Shown piece after piece: positions 33,589 to 43,654 of a stretch of 64,000 nucleotides of DNA. Position 1 is the first letter of the stretch, and each line of letters starts with the position of its first letter. The translations under genes and the position numbers were made by a program. This DNA comes from Salinigranum salinum. GTDB lineage: Archaea > Halobacteriota > Halobacteria > Halobacteriales > Haloferacaceae. A model generated the notes under the pieces. That model worked only from the letters and a program-made list of their open reading frames with translations, did no database searches and had not been told where the DNA came from. The stretch is from contig NZ_VTOJ01000001.1 in NCBI RefSeq assembly GCF_009176545.1, positions 2,356,001 to 2,420,000 of the forward strand, written 5' to 3'.

Positions 33589-34722
33589 ATGCGCATCGGT
33601 GTCGTGATCAACCCGATCGCCGGACTGGGCGGGCGGGTGGGACTGAAGGGAACGGACGGGAAAGTCGAGGAGGCCCGCGCGCTCGGCGCCGAACCCCGCG
33701 CCCCGGACCGGGCCCGACGGGCGCTGGAGGCGTTTGCCCGGCGTGCGCCCGACGCCACCGTCCTCACCTGGGATGCGCCGATGGGGGCCGACGTCGTCCG
33801 CGCGGCCGGCCTCGAACCGACGGTGCTCGGGTCGCCCGACGGGAGCGAGACGTCCGCGGCCGACACGCGCGATGCGGTCCGTGCGTTCGTCGACTACGTC
33901 CCGCCCCGGGAAGATCGAGACGGGCGAGCAGCGGAGCCCGAAGACGCGGGCGTCGACCTCGTGCTGTTCGTCGGCGGCGACGGAACCGCGGGGGACGTGG
34001 CCGACGCCATCGCGGCGGCGGTCTCGGACGCCACCGACGACCGACGGATCCCGATGCTCGGCGTGCCGGCGGGCGTGAAGGTGTACTCGTCGGTGTTCGC
34101 GGTCTCACCCGAGGACGCCGGGGAGATCGCGGCCACGTTCACTCGCGTCGAGGAGCGCGAGGTGATGGACATCGACGAGGACCAGTATCGCGAAGGGGAG
34201 GTCAACCCGGAGCTCCGCGCCGTCGCGTGGGTGCCCGTCGCGGAGTCGCTCCAGTCGTCGAAACAGACGGGCGGTGGCACCGTCGAGACGCTCGCGGAGG
34301 GCGTCGCCGCGGACGTCCGCGAGGGCGTCACGTACGTCCTCGGGCCCGGGAGCACCGTCGGCGCGATCAAGCGCGCGCTCGGGTTCGAGGGCTCGCCGCT
34401 GGGTGTGGACGTCTGGCGTGACGGCGAGGTGGTCGTCCACGACGGGACCGAGCAGGAGATCCTCGCGGCGCTCGGGGACGAGAACGTGATCGTCGTCTCG
34501 CCGATCGGCGGCCAGGGATTCGTCTTCGGTCGCGGCAACCCACAGCTGTCGCCCGCGGTCGTCCGCCAGTGTGACCTCCGGATCGTCGCCTCCCGGTCGA
34601 AACTCGACGACATCGGCGTGCTCAGAGTGGACACGGACGACCCCGAGCTGGACGAGGAGCTCCGGGGGTGGACCCGCGTCCGGATCGGTCGCGTCGAACA
34701 GCGGATGATGGAGATCGTCTGA
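33589..34722 (+). CDS. ATP-NAD kinase family protein (AcoX-like)
   Basis: This 377-residue protein of the diacylglycerol/NAD kinase fold has a nucleotide-binding opening (IGVVINPIAGLGGRVGLKGT), the signature GGDGTAGDVAD and a C-terminal beta part with SPIGGQGFVFGRGNPQLSP. It belongs to the archaeal AcoX-like branch, distinct from the canonical NAD kinase, and the exact substrate is not settled. Length fits that branch. The ATG at 33589 gives the conserved N-terminus MRIGVVINPIAG. Confidence 0.88.
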   Translation: MRIGVVINPIAGLGGRVGLKGTDGKVEEARALGAEPRAPDRARRALEAFARRAPDATVLTWDAPMGADVVRAAGLEPTVLGSPDGSETSAADTRDAVRAFVDYVPPREDRDGRAAEPEDAGVDLVLFVGGDGTAGDVADAIAAAVSDATDDRRIPMLGVPAGVKVYSSVFAVSPEDAGEIAATFTRVEEREVMDIDEDQYREGEVNPELRAVAWVPVAESLQSSKQTGGGTVETLAEGVAADVREGVTYVLGPGSTVGAIKRALGFEGSPLGVDVWRDGEVVVHDGTEQEILAALGDENVIVVSPIGGQGFVFGRGNPQLSPAVVRQCDLRIVASRSKLDDIGVLRVDTDDPELDEELRGWTRVRIGRVEQRMMEIV

Positions 34723-34920
34723 GACAGGGGAGAGGGCAGGCGCACACCGGGGAGACGCGGGGCGGAGGCGGGGTCGGGTGGTCACTCCCGGACAGATCCG
34801 TGCCGACGGTGTCCATTTGTGACTATGTGATACTGTCTCGTGAAGATTCGAACGAGAAAATAATGTTGTATAAACTCACGATGGTGAAGATTAAGGTTGT
34901 TGAAGGTATACCTGGCGTGT

Positions 34921-35952
34921 ATGGAGACGCGGAAGGTCCAGCGGCTCGGTCCGTCGACGCTAGCGATGACGCTGCCGGCGGAGTGGGCCAAGGAGCACGG
35001 TGTCGAGAAGGGAGACGAGGTGTCGTTGCGCATGGGCGGGAAGGGGACGCTGACCGTCCTGCCCGAGTCCGCCAACACGGAGGACTCGAAGGCGGTCATC
35101 CGTGCGGACAAACTGAACGCGAACGCGCTCGAACGCGCCATCGTCGCGCAGTACGTCCTCGGGCGGCGCATCATCCACATCGAGAAGAGCGAGGGCGCGC
35201 TCGACTCCGAACACATCAACGCCGTCTACAAGGCCGAGACCCAGCTGATGGGACTCGGCGTCATCGAGGAGACCCCCGAGCGGATCGCCATCCGCTGCTC
35301 CGTCGACCCCGAGGACTTCACCCTCGACAACCTCCTCGAACGGCTGGAGAACACGGGGAGCACGATGCGCGGGGAGGCGATCAAGGCGCTCGCACACGGG
35401 AACCCCGACCTCGCCCAGCGCGCGCTCAACCGCGAGCGGCAGGCGAACAAGATCTTCGTCCTCCTGCTCCGGTTGATCTTCACGGCGTACCAGAACCCGA
35501 GTCTGGCGCGCGCCGTGGGGCTCGAAGAGGGCTTCCCCCTGATCGGCTACCGGTCGGTCGCCAAGAACCTCGAACTCACCGCGGACAACGCCGAGGACAT
35601 CGCCAACATCTGTCTGAACGCCGAGAACCACACGCTCGACGTCGACTCGGCGACGATGCGGCGGATCCGCGAGTTCACCGATCAGGTCGACGAGGTCACC
35701 GCGACGGCCGTCCGCGCCGTCGTCGACCGCGACTACGACCTCACCATCGAGGTGCGCGACATGTTTCGCGAACTCAAGGACCGCGAACGCGACATCCTCG
35801 ACGACCTCCCCGAGATGGAGAACCAGAAGCTGCTGCAGGTGCGCGAGGTGCTCGTCAGCCTCCAGCAGACCGCGCAGTACGCGATGCGAAACGCCGAGAT
35901 CGCGGCGAACCTCGCGCTCAACGAGGAGTCCGAGCACGTCACGTTGATCTAG
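34921..35952 (+). CDS. Phosphate uptake regulator: AbrB-like plus PhoU domains
   Basis: This 343-residue protein has an N-terminal SpoVT/AbrB swapped-hairpin DNA-binding domain (METRKVQRLGPSTLAMTLPA, about 1-50) followed by helical PhoU-like repeats (about 90-330). Archaeal proteins of this kind are linked to phosphate-transport control. METRKVQ at 34921 is the standard start; a frame from 34897 would add eight residues. The upstream 100 bases are AT-rich with TTGTATAAAC (34866-34875) and GATTAAGG (34889-34896); the second is at leaderless distance. It is divergent from nothing and followed by a convergent membrane gene. Confidence 0.9.
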   Translation: METRKVQRLGPSTLAMTLPAEWAKEHGVEKGDEVSLRMGGKGTLTVLPESANTEDSKAVIRADKLNANALERAIVAQYVLGRRIIHIEKSEGALDSEHINAVYKAETQLMGLGVIEETPERIAIRCSVDPEDFTLDNLLERLENTGSTMRGEAIKALAHGNPDLAQRALNRERQANKIFVLLLRLIFTAYQNPSLARAVGLEEGFPLIGYRSVAKNLELTADNAEDIANICLNAENHTLDVDSATMRRIREFTDQVDEVTATAVRAVVDRDYDLTIEVRDMFRELKDRERDILDDLPEMENQKLLQVREVLVSLQQTAQYAMRNAEIAANLALNEESEHVTLI

Positions 35953-36001
35953 ACGCCGTGCCGTCGGCCCGTCCGACGGCGGGACAGCCGGGCAGGACGA
36001 C

Positions 36002-36577
36002 TCACGCCGTCGTCGCGAGGAACGACGCGAGACTCACGACGACGCCGACCAGCAGGTAGCTCCCGATCCCGACGACCCCGGGACGGAGCAGGTCCGCCAC
36101 GCGGGCCGTCCGGAGGTCGACTGTCGTCCTGAACGTCGACAGCCGGATGAAGATGACGAGCGCCGGGAGCAGAAACACGAGCGCAGAGAGGACCAGACCG
36201 GCCGCGACCGAGACGGCATCGGCGGGGACGGTTCCGGCCGCGGCGTCGAGACCCCGCCACCGGTGGACCCACGCCACGACGCGAAGCGTCGGATACGTCC
36301 AGAGCCACGCCACGAGGACGCTGCAGACGAGGTGGTAGACGCCGACCCGCCAGCGCGCCGTGTCGGTGTCGTACACGGGCATGGTCCACGGCGGGACGAG
36401 TCCGACGCCCTGCCACCACAACAACGGCAGCGTGAGGATCCCGGAGACGACTCCGATGGGGAGCCAGAGCCGGACGTCCCGGACGGCCAGCAGCAGGAAG
36501 TCCGGCCCTTCGAGGACCAGTGCGAACGAGAGGACGACGGCGGTGACGCGCAGGCCGAGGATCGTTCCGCGTCTCAT
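36002..36577 (-). CDS. Five-helix membrane protein of unknown function
   Basis: This 191-residue protein has about five hydrophobic helices (near 5-25, 37-55, 80-97, 122-147 and 168-188). The N-terminus is short and positively charged (MRRGTILGLRV), placing it inside. No recognised motif or family. It converges on the PhoU-domain gene with a 49-base gap and is divergent from the small protein at 36745. Confidence 0.65.
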   Translation of the reverse strand: MRRGTILGLRVTAVVLSFALVLEGPDFLLLAVRDVRLWLPIGVVSGILTLPLLWWQGVGLVPPWTMPVYDTDTARWRVGVYHLVCSVLVAWLWTYPTLRVVAWVHRWRGLDAAAGTVPADAVSVAAGLVLSALVFLLPALVIFIRLSTFRTTVDLRTARVADLLRPGVVGIGSYLLVGVVVSLASFLATTA

Positions 36578-36744
36578 CGTGTCCGTCCCGACGCGCGACC
36601 GTTCACGCTCATCCGTTCGAGCAGGAGCGACGGGGATCCGTCCGACGGCCGAAACAGCACGTTCGACGGTGTGTGGTTCGCCCGCCGGCGACGGCCGTCG
36701 GCGGTGTCGAATGAACTAAGTACGCAGTCGCGTTCTCGGGACAC

Positions 36745-36924
36745 ATGGAATCAACGGTCAGCTCGGACAAAGGAATCGGTTTCGCCGTGGTGCTCTCCCT
36801 CCTGACGCTGGTCGGCGCGGCCGTGATGCTGGGCGGTCCCGGACAGGTGGCGAAGGCGTGGGGGTTCGCCCTGGCGATGGTCGCGGCGATGCTGGCGGTC
36901 GTGTTCACACAGCTGTACTGGTGA
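36745..36924 (+). CDS. 59-residue membrane microprotein
   Basis: The product starts MESTVSSDKGIGFAVVL and has two hydrophobic helices (about 12-30 and 38-58) with a GGPGQVAKAWG loop between them. A CTAAGTA element 24-30 bases before the ATG supports a leaderless transcript and this start. It resembles haloarchaeal small membrane proteins without assigned function. Confidence 0.72.
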   Translation: MESTVSSDKGIGFAVVLSLLTLVGAAVMLGGPGQVAKAWGFALAMVAAMLAVVFTQLYW

Positions 36925-36996
36925 CGTCGACGATCGGCTCTCGAAACTGATACCCCACAAGTAACCGTTAAGAACGTCTGCCCCTAACCTTCTACG

Positions 36997-37221
36997 ATGA
37001 CTGACTACACCGAGGAAGAGCAGCGGATCGTCGCGTACCTGCGAGAGAGTGTCTCGTGCGGTGAGCGATACTTCCGTGCCAAGAACATCGCGGAGGCGAT
37101 CGGTCTCTCTGCGAAACAGGTCGGTGCCCGCCTCCCCACGCTCGCGGAGAAGTCCGACGAGGTCGAGATCGAGAAGTGGGGTCGCGCGCGGTCGACGACC
37201 TGGCGCGTGACGCCGTCGTAA
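36997..37221 (+). CDS. Small winged-helix-like protein
   Basis: This 74-residue protein reads like a single winged helix: IVAYLRESVSCGERYFRAKN, IAEAIGLSAKQVGARLPTLA and a strand pair EVEIEKWGRARSTTWRV. It resembles haloarchaeal proteins of the DUF7123 group (name recalled, not checked). A GTTAAG element 25-30 bases upstream supports the ATG. Probably a DNA-binding or regulatory protein; no target is known. Confidence 0.78.
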   Translation: MTDYTEEEQRIVAYLRESVSCGERYFRAKNIAEAIGLSAKQVGARLPTLAEKSDEVEIEKWGRARSTTWRVTPS

Positions 37222-37313
37222 GGCGCTCTCTCCGTCGGTGCGGTTCCCCGATCCGACCCCGTCTTCTCCGGACGATTCCGCGCTTTTTTACCCGCTCCCA
37301 CAGACGTACACAC

Positions 37314-37748
37314 ATGACAGTCCGTGTCCAGCGGACCTTCGAGTTCGACGCTCCGGGCGAGCGGGTCTGGGAGTTCATCTCCGACCCCGGAAAGCGCGCC
37401 GAGGCGATCAGCGTCGTCGAACGGTTCGAGGTCGACGAGGCGGGCAAGCGAGCCACCTGGCACATCAACCTCCCCATCCCCGTCATCAACAGGACGGCCG
37501 AGGTGGAGACGCGAGACGTCGTCGTCGAACCCCCTCGTTACGTGAAGTTCGTCGGCAAGTCCTCGGTGATGCGCGTCACGGGGGAACACACGATCGAGAC
37601 GATCGACGAGTCGTCGTGCCGACTGGTCAACGAGTTCGTCGTCGACGGGCGGCTGCCGGGCGTCGAACGGTTCTTCAAGAAGAACCTCGATCGCGAGCTC
37701 CGCAACCTCGAACAGGCGCTCCGGCGCGAACTCGAACTCACGGCCTGA
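37314..37748 (+). CDS. SRPBCC (START-like) ligand-binding protein
   Basis: This 144-residue protein has the START/Bet v1-like pattern: MTVRVQRTFEFDAPGERVWE with the helix FISDPGKRAEAI, antiparallel strands (TAEVETRDVVVEPPRYVKF) and a long C-terminal helix (VERFFKKNLDRELRNLEQAL). Members bind lipids or other hydrophobic ligands, or act in polyketide-type reactions; no catalytic residues are evident here. It is followed by the amidase gene after six bases, so the two probably form an operon. A TTTTTTA box about 25 bases before the ATG marks the promoter. Confidence 0.82.
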   Translation: MTVRVQRTFEFDAPGERVWEFISDPGKRAEAISVVERFEVDEAGKRATWHINLPIPVINRTAEVETRDVVVEPPRYVKFVGKSSVMRVTGEHTIETIDESSCRLVNEFVVDGRLPGVERFFKKNLDRELRNLEQALRRELELTA

Positions 37749-37754
37749 CCCGCG

Positions 37755-38564
37755 ATGCAGCTCACACTTGCCCAGCTGGAACAGAAGACGGGGGACGTCG
37801 AGGGGAACCGCGGCCGTGCCGCCGCGGCCGTCGAGCGCGCGGCGGATCGCGGCGCGGACCTGATCGCGCTCCCGGAGCTCTGGAACGTCGGCTACTTCTC
37901 GTTCGAGTCGTACGCGCGGGAGGCCGAGAGCGTCGAGGGTCCCACGCTGTCGGCCCTGAGTGCGCTCGCGGAGCGACACGACGTGGGGCTCCTCGCCGGG
38001 AGCATCGTCGAGGACCTCGGCGCGTCGGCTGCGGACGGCGTCGACGTGCCCGCCGACGAGGGGCTCGCCAACACCGCCGTCTTCTTCGACCGCGAGGGAC
38101 GCCGTCGCGGGATCTACCGCAAACACCACCTGTTCGGCTACGGCTCGGCCGAGACGCGGCTCCTGACCGCCGGCGAGAACCTCCCGACGGTCGACTTCGA
38201 GGGGTTCACGCTCGGCTTCACCACGTGTTACGACCTCCGGTTCCCCGAACTCTACCGCGAACTGGCAGAGGCGGGCGTGACGCTCGTGCTCGTCCCGAGC
38301 GCGTGGCCCTACCCGCGCGTCGAACACTGGAAGCTCCTCCCACGCACCCGCGCCGTCGAGAACCTCGTCTACGTGGCGACGATCAACGGCGCGGCGGCGT
38401 TCGACGAGGCGACGCTTCTGGGGCGGTCGACCGTCTACGACCCCTGGGGGACGCCGCTGGCCAGTACCGGCGACGAACCGTCGCTCGTCACGACCGAGGT
38501 GACGCCCGAGCGCGTCGCCGCCGTGCGCGAGGAGTTCCCGGCGTGGCAGGACCGCCGCCGGTGA
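37755..38564 (+). CDS. Nitrilase-superfamily carbon-nitrogen hydrolase
   Basis: This 269-residue amidase has the complete Glu-Lys-Cys triad: E41 (ALPELWN), K123 (YRKHHLFGYG) and C158 (FTTCYDLRFPELYR). The overall sequence is closest to the omega-amidase/Nit2-like branch that hydrolyses alpha-keto acid amides, but this is only a resemblance in motifs. Second gene of an operon with the START-like protein. Cytosolic, no signal peptide. Confidence 0.9.
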   Translation: MQLTLAQLEQKTGDVEGNRGRAAAAVERAADRGADLIALPELWNVGYFSFESYAREAESVEGPTLSALSALAERHDVGLLAGSIVEDLGASAADGVDVPADEGLANTAVFFDREGRRRGIYRKHHLFGYGSAETRLLTAGENLPTVDFEGFTLGFTTCYDLRFPELYRELAEAGVTLVLVPSAWPYPRVEHWKLLPRTRAVENLVYVATINGAAAFDEATLLGRSTVYDPWGTPLASTGDEPSLVTTEVTPERVAAVREEFPAWQDRRR

Positions 38565-38613
38565 CGGCCGACCGGCCCGGGTCGCCGGGTCCAGCCGCAG
38601 TCGGTGGGTTTAA

Positions 38614-38673
38614 CTCGTTGCTCTTCATACGAGTAGTTGCCAACGGACGACGCTTTTCTCGTCGAAGTTGGCA
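38614..38673. repeat. Two consecutive hairpin-forming inverted repeats
   Basis: CTCGT-N10-ACGAG (38614-38633) is followed five bases later by TGCCAAC...GTTGGCA (38638-38644 with 38667-38673), which encloses a second stem GACGA-N8-TCGTC (38646-38650 with 38659-38663). They lie just downstream of the amidase gene in a gap of 283 bases without a gene. They could act as a transcription terminator or 3' structure of the operon, or be a degenerate mobile repeat. Confidence 0.5.
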
Positions 38674-38847
38674 TTCAACGAAACACCGCGTCGACACCGC
38701 AGTATCGGGGTCTACTGTGGTACTCGTCCCGGACCGCGTGGCGACCCCCTGAGCCCGGCAGGGGTACACCACCACTTCGCGCTCCCGCCACCTCCCGTTT
38801 CGATTCGAACGATCAGCGTCGGCTCCGACCACGTCCGCGTGGCGACG

Positions 38848-39756
38848 TCACGACGGCCGTTTCACGACCAGTACGGGGACGTCGACTGTCCGGAGCACCG
38901 TGGATGCGACGCTCCCCAGCATCTGTCGGCGAAGGTTCGACCGGCCGTGTGAACCCATGACGACCAGGTCGATCTCCTGGTCGGTGACGTACTCCTCGAT
39001 TCCGACGGCAGCACCCCCGAACGATGCAGTCCGGACGACGGCCGTCTCGACGTCCAGCGCGGGTGCCGTCGTCCGGAGTTCGGTCTCGACGCCCTCGACG
39101 ACCCCCTTCCCGCGTTCCTCGAGTCGATCGACGAACGACTTCTCGAGCCCCCCCGCACTGAACATTCCACCCGCCTCTTGGAGGTCGACGACGTTCAGCA
39201 CGTGGACGACCGCGTCGTAGCGCTGTGCGAACGCGGCCCCGTGTGGGGTGGCGACACCGGCGTTCTCGCTTCCGTCCGTGGGGAGGAGGATCCGGTCGTA
39301 GTCGGGGTCTCCCGCGCTCGCCGACTCGGACGCCTCGTCCGCTCCCGGAACGACGAACACGGGGACGTCGCTCCGGTGGAGTACGTGCTCGGTGACGCCG
39401 CCGAGCAGGCGCCTTCCGAGGCCAGTCATCCCCTGTCGTCCGAGGACGATCAGGTCGGCGTCCCGTTCGGCGGCGAACGCACAGATCTCGGCGGCGGGCT
39501 TGCCGTCCCTTCGTTCCGTCCGGACGGACTGGTCGCGCTCTGCGGCGAGTTCCGTGATCTCCTCGAGGATCGCATCACTCCGTTCGCGGAGTCGTTCCGT
39601 CTCGTCGCCGCCCCTCGCCAGTCGGAGCGCGCTCCGTTCGACGACGGAGAGCACGTCGACCGTGGCGTTGAACGCCGCCGCGAGGGCGAGGCCGCGACTC
39701 GCCGCGCGGGTCGCTTCCGGACTCCCGTCGACGGGAATCACCACGTGGGAGTACAT
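38848..39756 (-). CDS. Tandem universal stress protein (UspA), two domains
   Basis: This 302-residue protein contains two UspA domains. Each starts with a VIPVDGS- or LLPTDGS-type strand. The ATP-binding G-x2-G-x9-G-S/T motif is intact in the second domain (GSHGRSNLRRQMLGS) and nearly so in the first (GRQGMTGLGRRLLGG, where the last residue is Gly instead of Ser/Thr). Tandem UspAs are usually cytosolic nucleotide-binding stress or transporter-regulation proteins. The MYSHVVIPVDGS start at 39756 is preferred over an ATG 12 codons upstream. Confidence 0.9.
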   Translation of the reverse strand: MYSHVVIPVDGSPEATRAASRGLALAAAFNATVDVLSVVERSALRLARGGDETERLRERSDAILEEITELAAERDQSVRTERRDGKPAAEICAFAAERDADLIVLGRQGMTGLGRRLLGGVTEHVLHRSDVPVFVVPGADEASESASAGDPDYDRILLPTDGSENAGVATPHGAAFAQRYDAVVHVLNVVDLQEAGGMFSAGGLEKSFVDRLEERGKGVVEGVETELRTTAPALDVETAVVRTASFGGAAVGIEEYVTDQEIDLVVMGSHGRSNLRRQMLGSVASTVLRTVDVPVLVVKRPS

Positions 39757-39860
39757 CGTGTTCAGGGACCGTTCGACCGACGGCCTCTTCACGCTTTGCT
39801 ATATCTGACCGTCCGACCGCCGACGACGCTGTCGGGACCTGGGACACACCGGGACGGCCG

Positions 39861-39915
39861 GTCGTGCTCGACGTATCGAAACCTGCCAGTCGTGCTCGAC
39901 GTATCGAAACCTGCC
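39861..39915. repeat. 28-base tandem direct repeat (two copies)
   Basis: The unit starting GTCGTGCTCGACGTATCGAA and ending in ACCTGCCA occurs at 39861-39888 and again, 27 bases exact, at 39889-39915. It lies between the stress protein start and the aldehyde dehydrogenase stop. Too short for a CRISPR array (no spacers). It may contribute to the stress gene's upstream region or be slippage-derived. Confidence 0.75.
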
Positions 39916-39973
39916 GCCCGCGGCGGTCCTCGACGTCGACGCCGCGAACGTCCCTCACCCGGAAACCGAACGC

Positions 39974-41500
<1,527 letters not shown>

Positions 41501-41524
41501 GAGTGTAGGTGATGCGCGTCCCGG

Positions 41525-41533
41525 ATTAATATA
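41525..41533 (-). promoter_or_regulatory. TATA-like box of the aldehyde dehydrogenase gene
   Basis: The AT-rich ATTAATATA patch lies 25-33 bases before the aldehyde dehydrogenase start and reads as TATATTAAT in the gene's direction, fitting a leaderless haloarchaeal promoter. Confidence 0.5.
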
Positions 41534-41660
41534 CGCAACCGTCCATGGAAGGGTCGGCGCGGTCGTCGTGCCGCGGGCACCATCCCGCGCGGCACGTCGC
41601 CCCGCTTACACCGCGCGCTCATATGGTAAACGTAAACATACCTGACTCGCAACGGCGTGT

Positions 41661-42377
41661 ATGAGCAGCGAAACGGTCGGTGGTGGAACGCGGCTAACCC
41701 TCGATCTCTGGCATCCGAACTGCTGGGCGCTGGAGGCGACGTCGGAACATCCCGGTGGCATCCTCGCCCACGCGATCTACGACGCGCCGGCTGCGGCGGG
41801 GAGCACGGTCAACGGCCTGTTCACGGTCTACGGCGATTCGAGCAACGAGGTCGAGACGCTGCTCGACCACATCCGCGACTCGCGGCTCACGGGCGACGTG
41901 CAGGAGCTCAAGGCACGCTTCGGCCAGCCCGGACGCAGTATCTCGCCGGGCAACGCCGCCCGCGAGTTCTTCCTGGAGTACGACCCAGGCGACATGATCT
42001 GTCCGAAGCTCGTCCGCCAGGGGTTCGTCCACAGTGCCCCCTGCCGGATCGAGGGGGGCCGCGAGTACTGGCAGGTCGTCTACGCGGGCGAACGCGAACG
42101 GATCGAACCCAAACTCGACGTGATCCGCGAGGAGCAGGCGGCCGACATCGACGTCGCCCGGATCGCCACCTCGGGCTCGGCGGAGTCCGAGCGGGAGCGC
42201 CGCCTCGACACGCTCACCCCGAGCCAGCGCGACGTGTTCGACCTCGCCCGGGACCGCGGCTACTACGAGTGGCCCCGCGGCGTCTCCACCCGCGACCTCG
42301 CCGACGAACTCGACGTCTCGAAGACGACCCTGCTCGAACACCTCCGCAAGGCCGAGGCGAAACTGCTGGACCCGTGA
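41661..42377 (+). CDS. Bacterio-opsin-activator-like HTH_10 transcription regulator
   Basis: This 238-residue regulator has an N-terminal ligand- or partner-binding region (about 1-160) with the phrase VYGDSSNEVETLLDHIRDS. A C-terminal HTH_10 domain follows (about 183-235): LTPSQRDVFDLARDRGYYEW, then GVSTRDLADELDVSKTTLLE. Divergent from the aldehyde dehydrogenase with 160 bases between starts and upstream of proline dehydrogenase, it is the natural candidate for control of proline use. GTAAACGTAAACATA at 41627-41641 contains the promoter; the ATG at 41661 fits. Confidence 0.88.
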   Translation: MSSETVGGGTRLTLDLWHPNCWALEATSEHPGGILAHAIYDAPAAAGSTVNGLFTVYGDSSNEVETLLDHIRDSRLTGDVQELKARFGQPGRSISPGNAAREFFLEYDPGDMICPKLVRQGFVHSAPCRIEGGREYWQVVYAGERERIEPKLDVIREEQAADIDVARIATSGSAESERERRLDTLTPSQRDVFDLARDRGYYEWPRGVSTRDLADELDVSKTTLLEHLRKAEAKLLDP

Positions 42378-42634
42378 CCGGCGTCTTCTCCGGTCACGTC
42401 CGGGATTCGTCGGAGCGTTCGAGGAGTTCGACGTCTCTCGGTGGCCCGATCGCAGGGACTCGATCCTCTCGGTCGAGATAGCTCCACCGTGATGCCGGTC
42501 GTCACGCTGCTGCGAACGGGCGTGGGTCGGTCACCTCGACATCCACGCCAGCGCGTGGATACCACAGCCGTGGGACGACCTGCAGAGGGAGTCTGGTGGG
42601 TCTCGACGACGTCGACCGGCCGGCCGCGCCTCTT

Positions 42635-43471
42635 CTAGTTCCCGACGACGGCCCGCAACGCGAACAGCGCGTTCTCCTTGCGTTCGCGGATGCGCCGGTA
42701 GAAGTACGAGAACCACTTGCTGCCGTACGGGATGTACTGCCACACCTCGTACTCCTCGGCGAGCTCGAACTGTGCGTCCTCGCGGACGCCCATGAGCATC
42801 TGCACCTCGAAGTCGGTTCCGTGTTCGTCGTGGAGCTCTCTCGCGACGTCGATCATCGCCGGGTCGTGGCTGCCGACCGCGACACCGCCCTCGAACTCGC
42901 GGAACATGAGTTCGAGATACTCCCTGTACATCCGGTCGACCTCGCTCTTCTTCTTGTACGCGATCTCCTTCGGTTCGTCGTACGCGCCCTTGACGAGCCT
43001 GACTTTCCCCGGGAGAGGTGCGAGTCGCTGCAGGTCCTCGCCCGTTCGCTTGAGGTTCGCCTGCGTGCAGACGCCGACCATCCCGTCGGTCTCGCGTGCG
43101 AGTCGCTCGTAGGCGTCGAGCGTCACGTCGGTCGTCGTGTGGTCCTCCATGTCGATCCAGACGAACACCTCTCGCGCCGCGGCGTGGTCGACGATGCGGT
43201 CGAGGTTCTCAACGAACACGTCGTCGCCGACGTCGAGCCCGATCTGCGACGGTTTCACCGAGATGCAGGCGTCGACGTCCGACTCGTGGATGTCGTCGAC
43301 CAGATCGACGTACGCGTCGGCGTCCTCGTCGGCGGGCGGGCGCTCCTGGTAGTGCTCCCCGAGGAGGTTGAGGATGCCCTTCACGTCCCCGTCGTTCAGG
43401 TCGCGAACGTGGTCGAGGGCTTCGGCCGGACCCTCCCCGGCGACGAAGTTGCTGGCGATCGGCGGGATCAT
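42635..43471 (-). CDS. putA: Proline dehydrogenase (PRODH domain)
   Basis: This 278-residue FAD-dependent TIM-barrel enzyme oxidises proline to pyrroline-5-carboxylate. Seen: VSVKPSQIGLDVG-like SVKPSQIG strand, WIDMEDHTTTD, VRLVKGAYDEPKEIAYKKK, and the C-terminal FYRRIRERKENALF helix with the two-Arg substrate clamp of the family. It is the short single-function type, as in archaea and Gram-positives. The ATG at 43471 (MIPPIASNFVAGEG) was chosen since TTTAGA lies 24-29 bases upstream; an ATG at 43480 would add three residues. It is divergent from the ABC transporter operon. Confidence 0.92.
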   Translation of the reverse strand: MIPPIASNFVAGEGPAEALDHVRDLNDGDVKGILNLLGEHYQERPPADEDADAYVDLVDDIHESDVDACISVKPSQIGLDVGDDVFVENLDRIVDHAAAREVFVWIDMEDHTTTDVTLDAYERLARETDGMVGVCTQANLKRTGEDLQRLAPLPGKVRLVKGAYDEPKEIAYKKKSEVDRMYREYLELMFREFEGGVAVGSHDPAMIDVARELHDEHGTDFEVQMLMGVREDAQFELAEEYEVWQYIPYGSKWFSYFYRRIRERKENALFALRAVVGN

Positions 43472-43620
43472 ACTTCTCACTACCGTCCCTGCCGTCTAAA
43501 GGTGGGCACCTACCATATTCTGCAGTACTATACCGGTCGAAAGAATAGAATTTGACGAACGGTTCGGTCGGACCACTCGACTGACGTCGCCTATCCCTAC
43601 CATGGACGGTTTCATCTATA

Positions 43621-43642
43621 AGCCCGGGCTGTGGATAGCCCG
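43621..43642 (+). promoter_or_regulatory. Hairpin/operator in the amino-acid transporter leader
   Basis: CTATAAGC at 43615-43622 is the TATA-like element. Directly downstream come the self-complementary AGCCCGGGCT (43621-43630) and CGGGCT-GTGGAT-AGCCCG (43625-43642), 13 bases before the ATG at 43655. The repeat sits over the expected transcription start and could be an operator or a leader hairpin. Confidence 0.45.
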
Positions 43643-43654
43643 TGATAGTTCGCT

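Noticed and set aside
39861..39915. Possible CRISPR repeat
   Set aside because: Only two adjacent copies with no spacer between them and no cas genes in the window.
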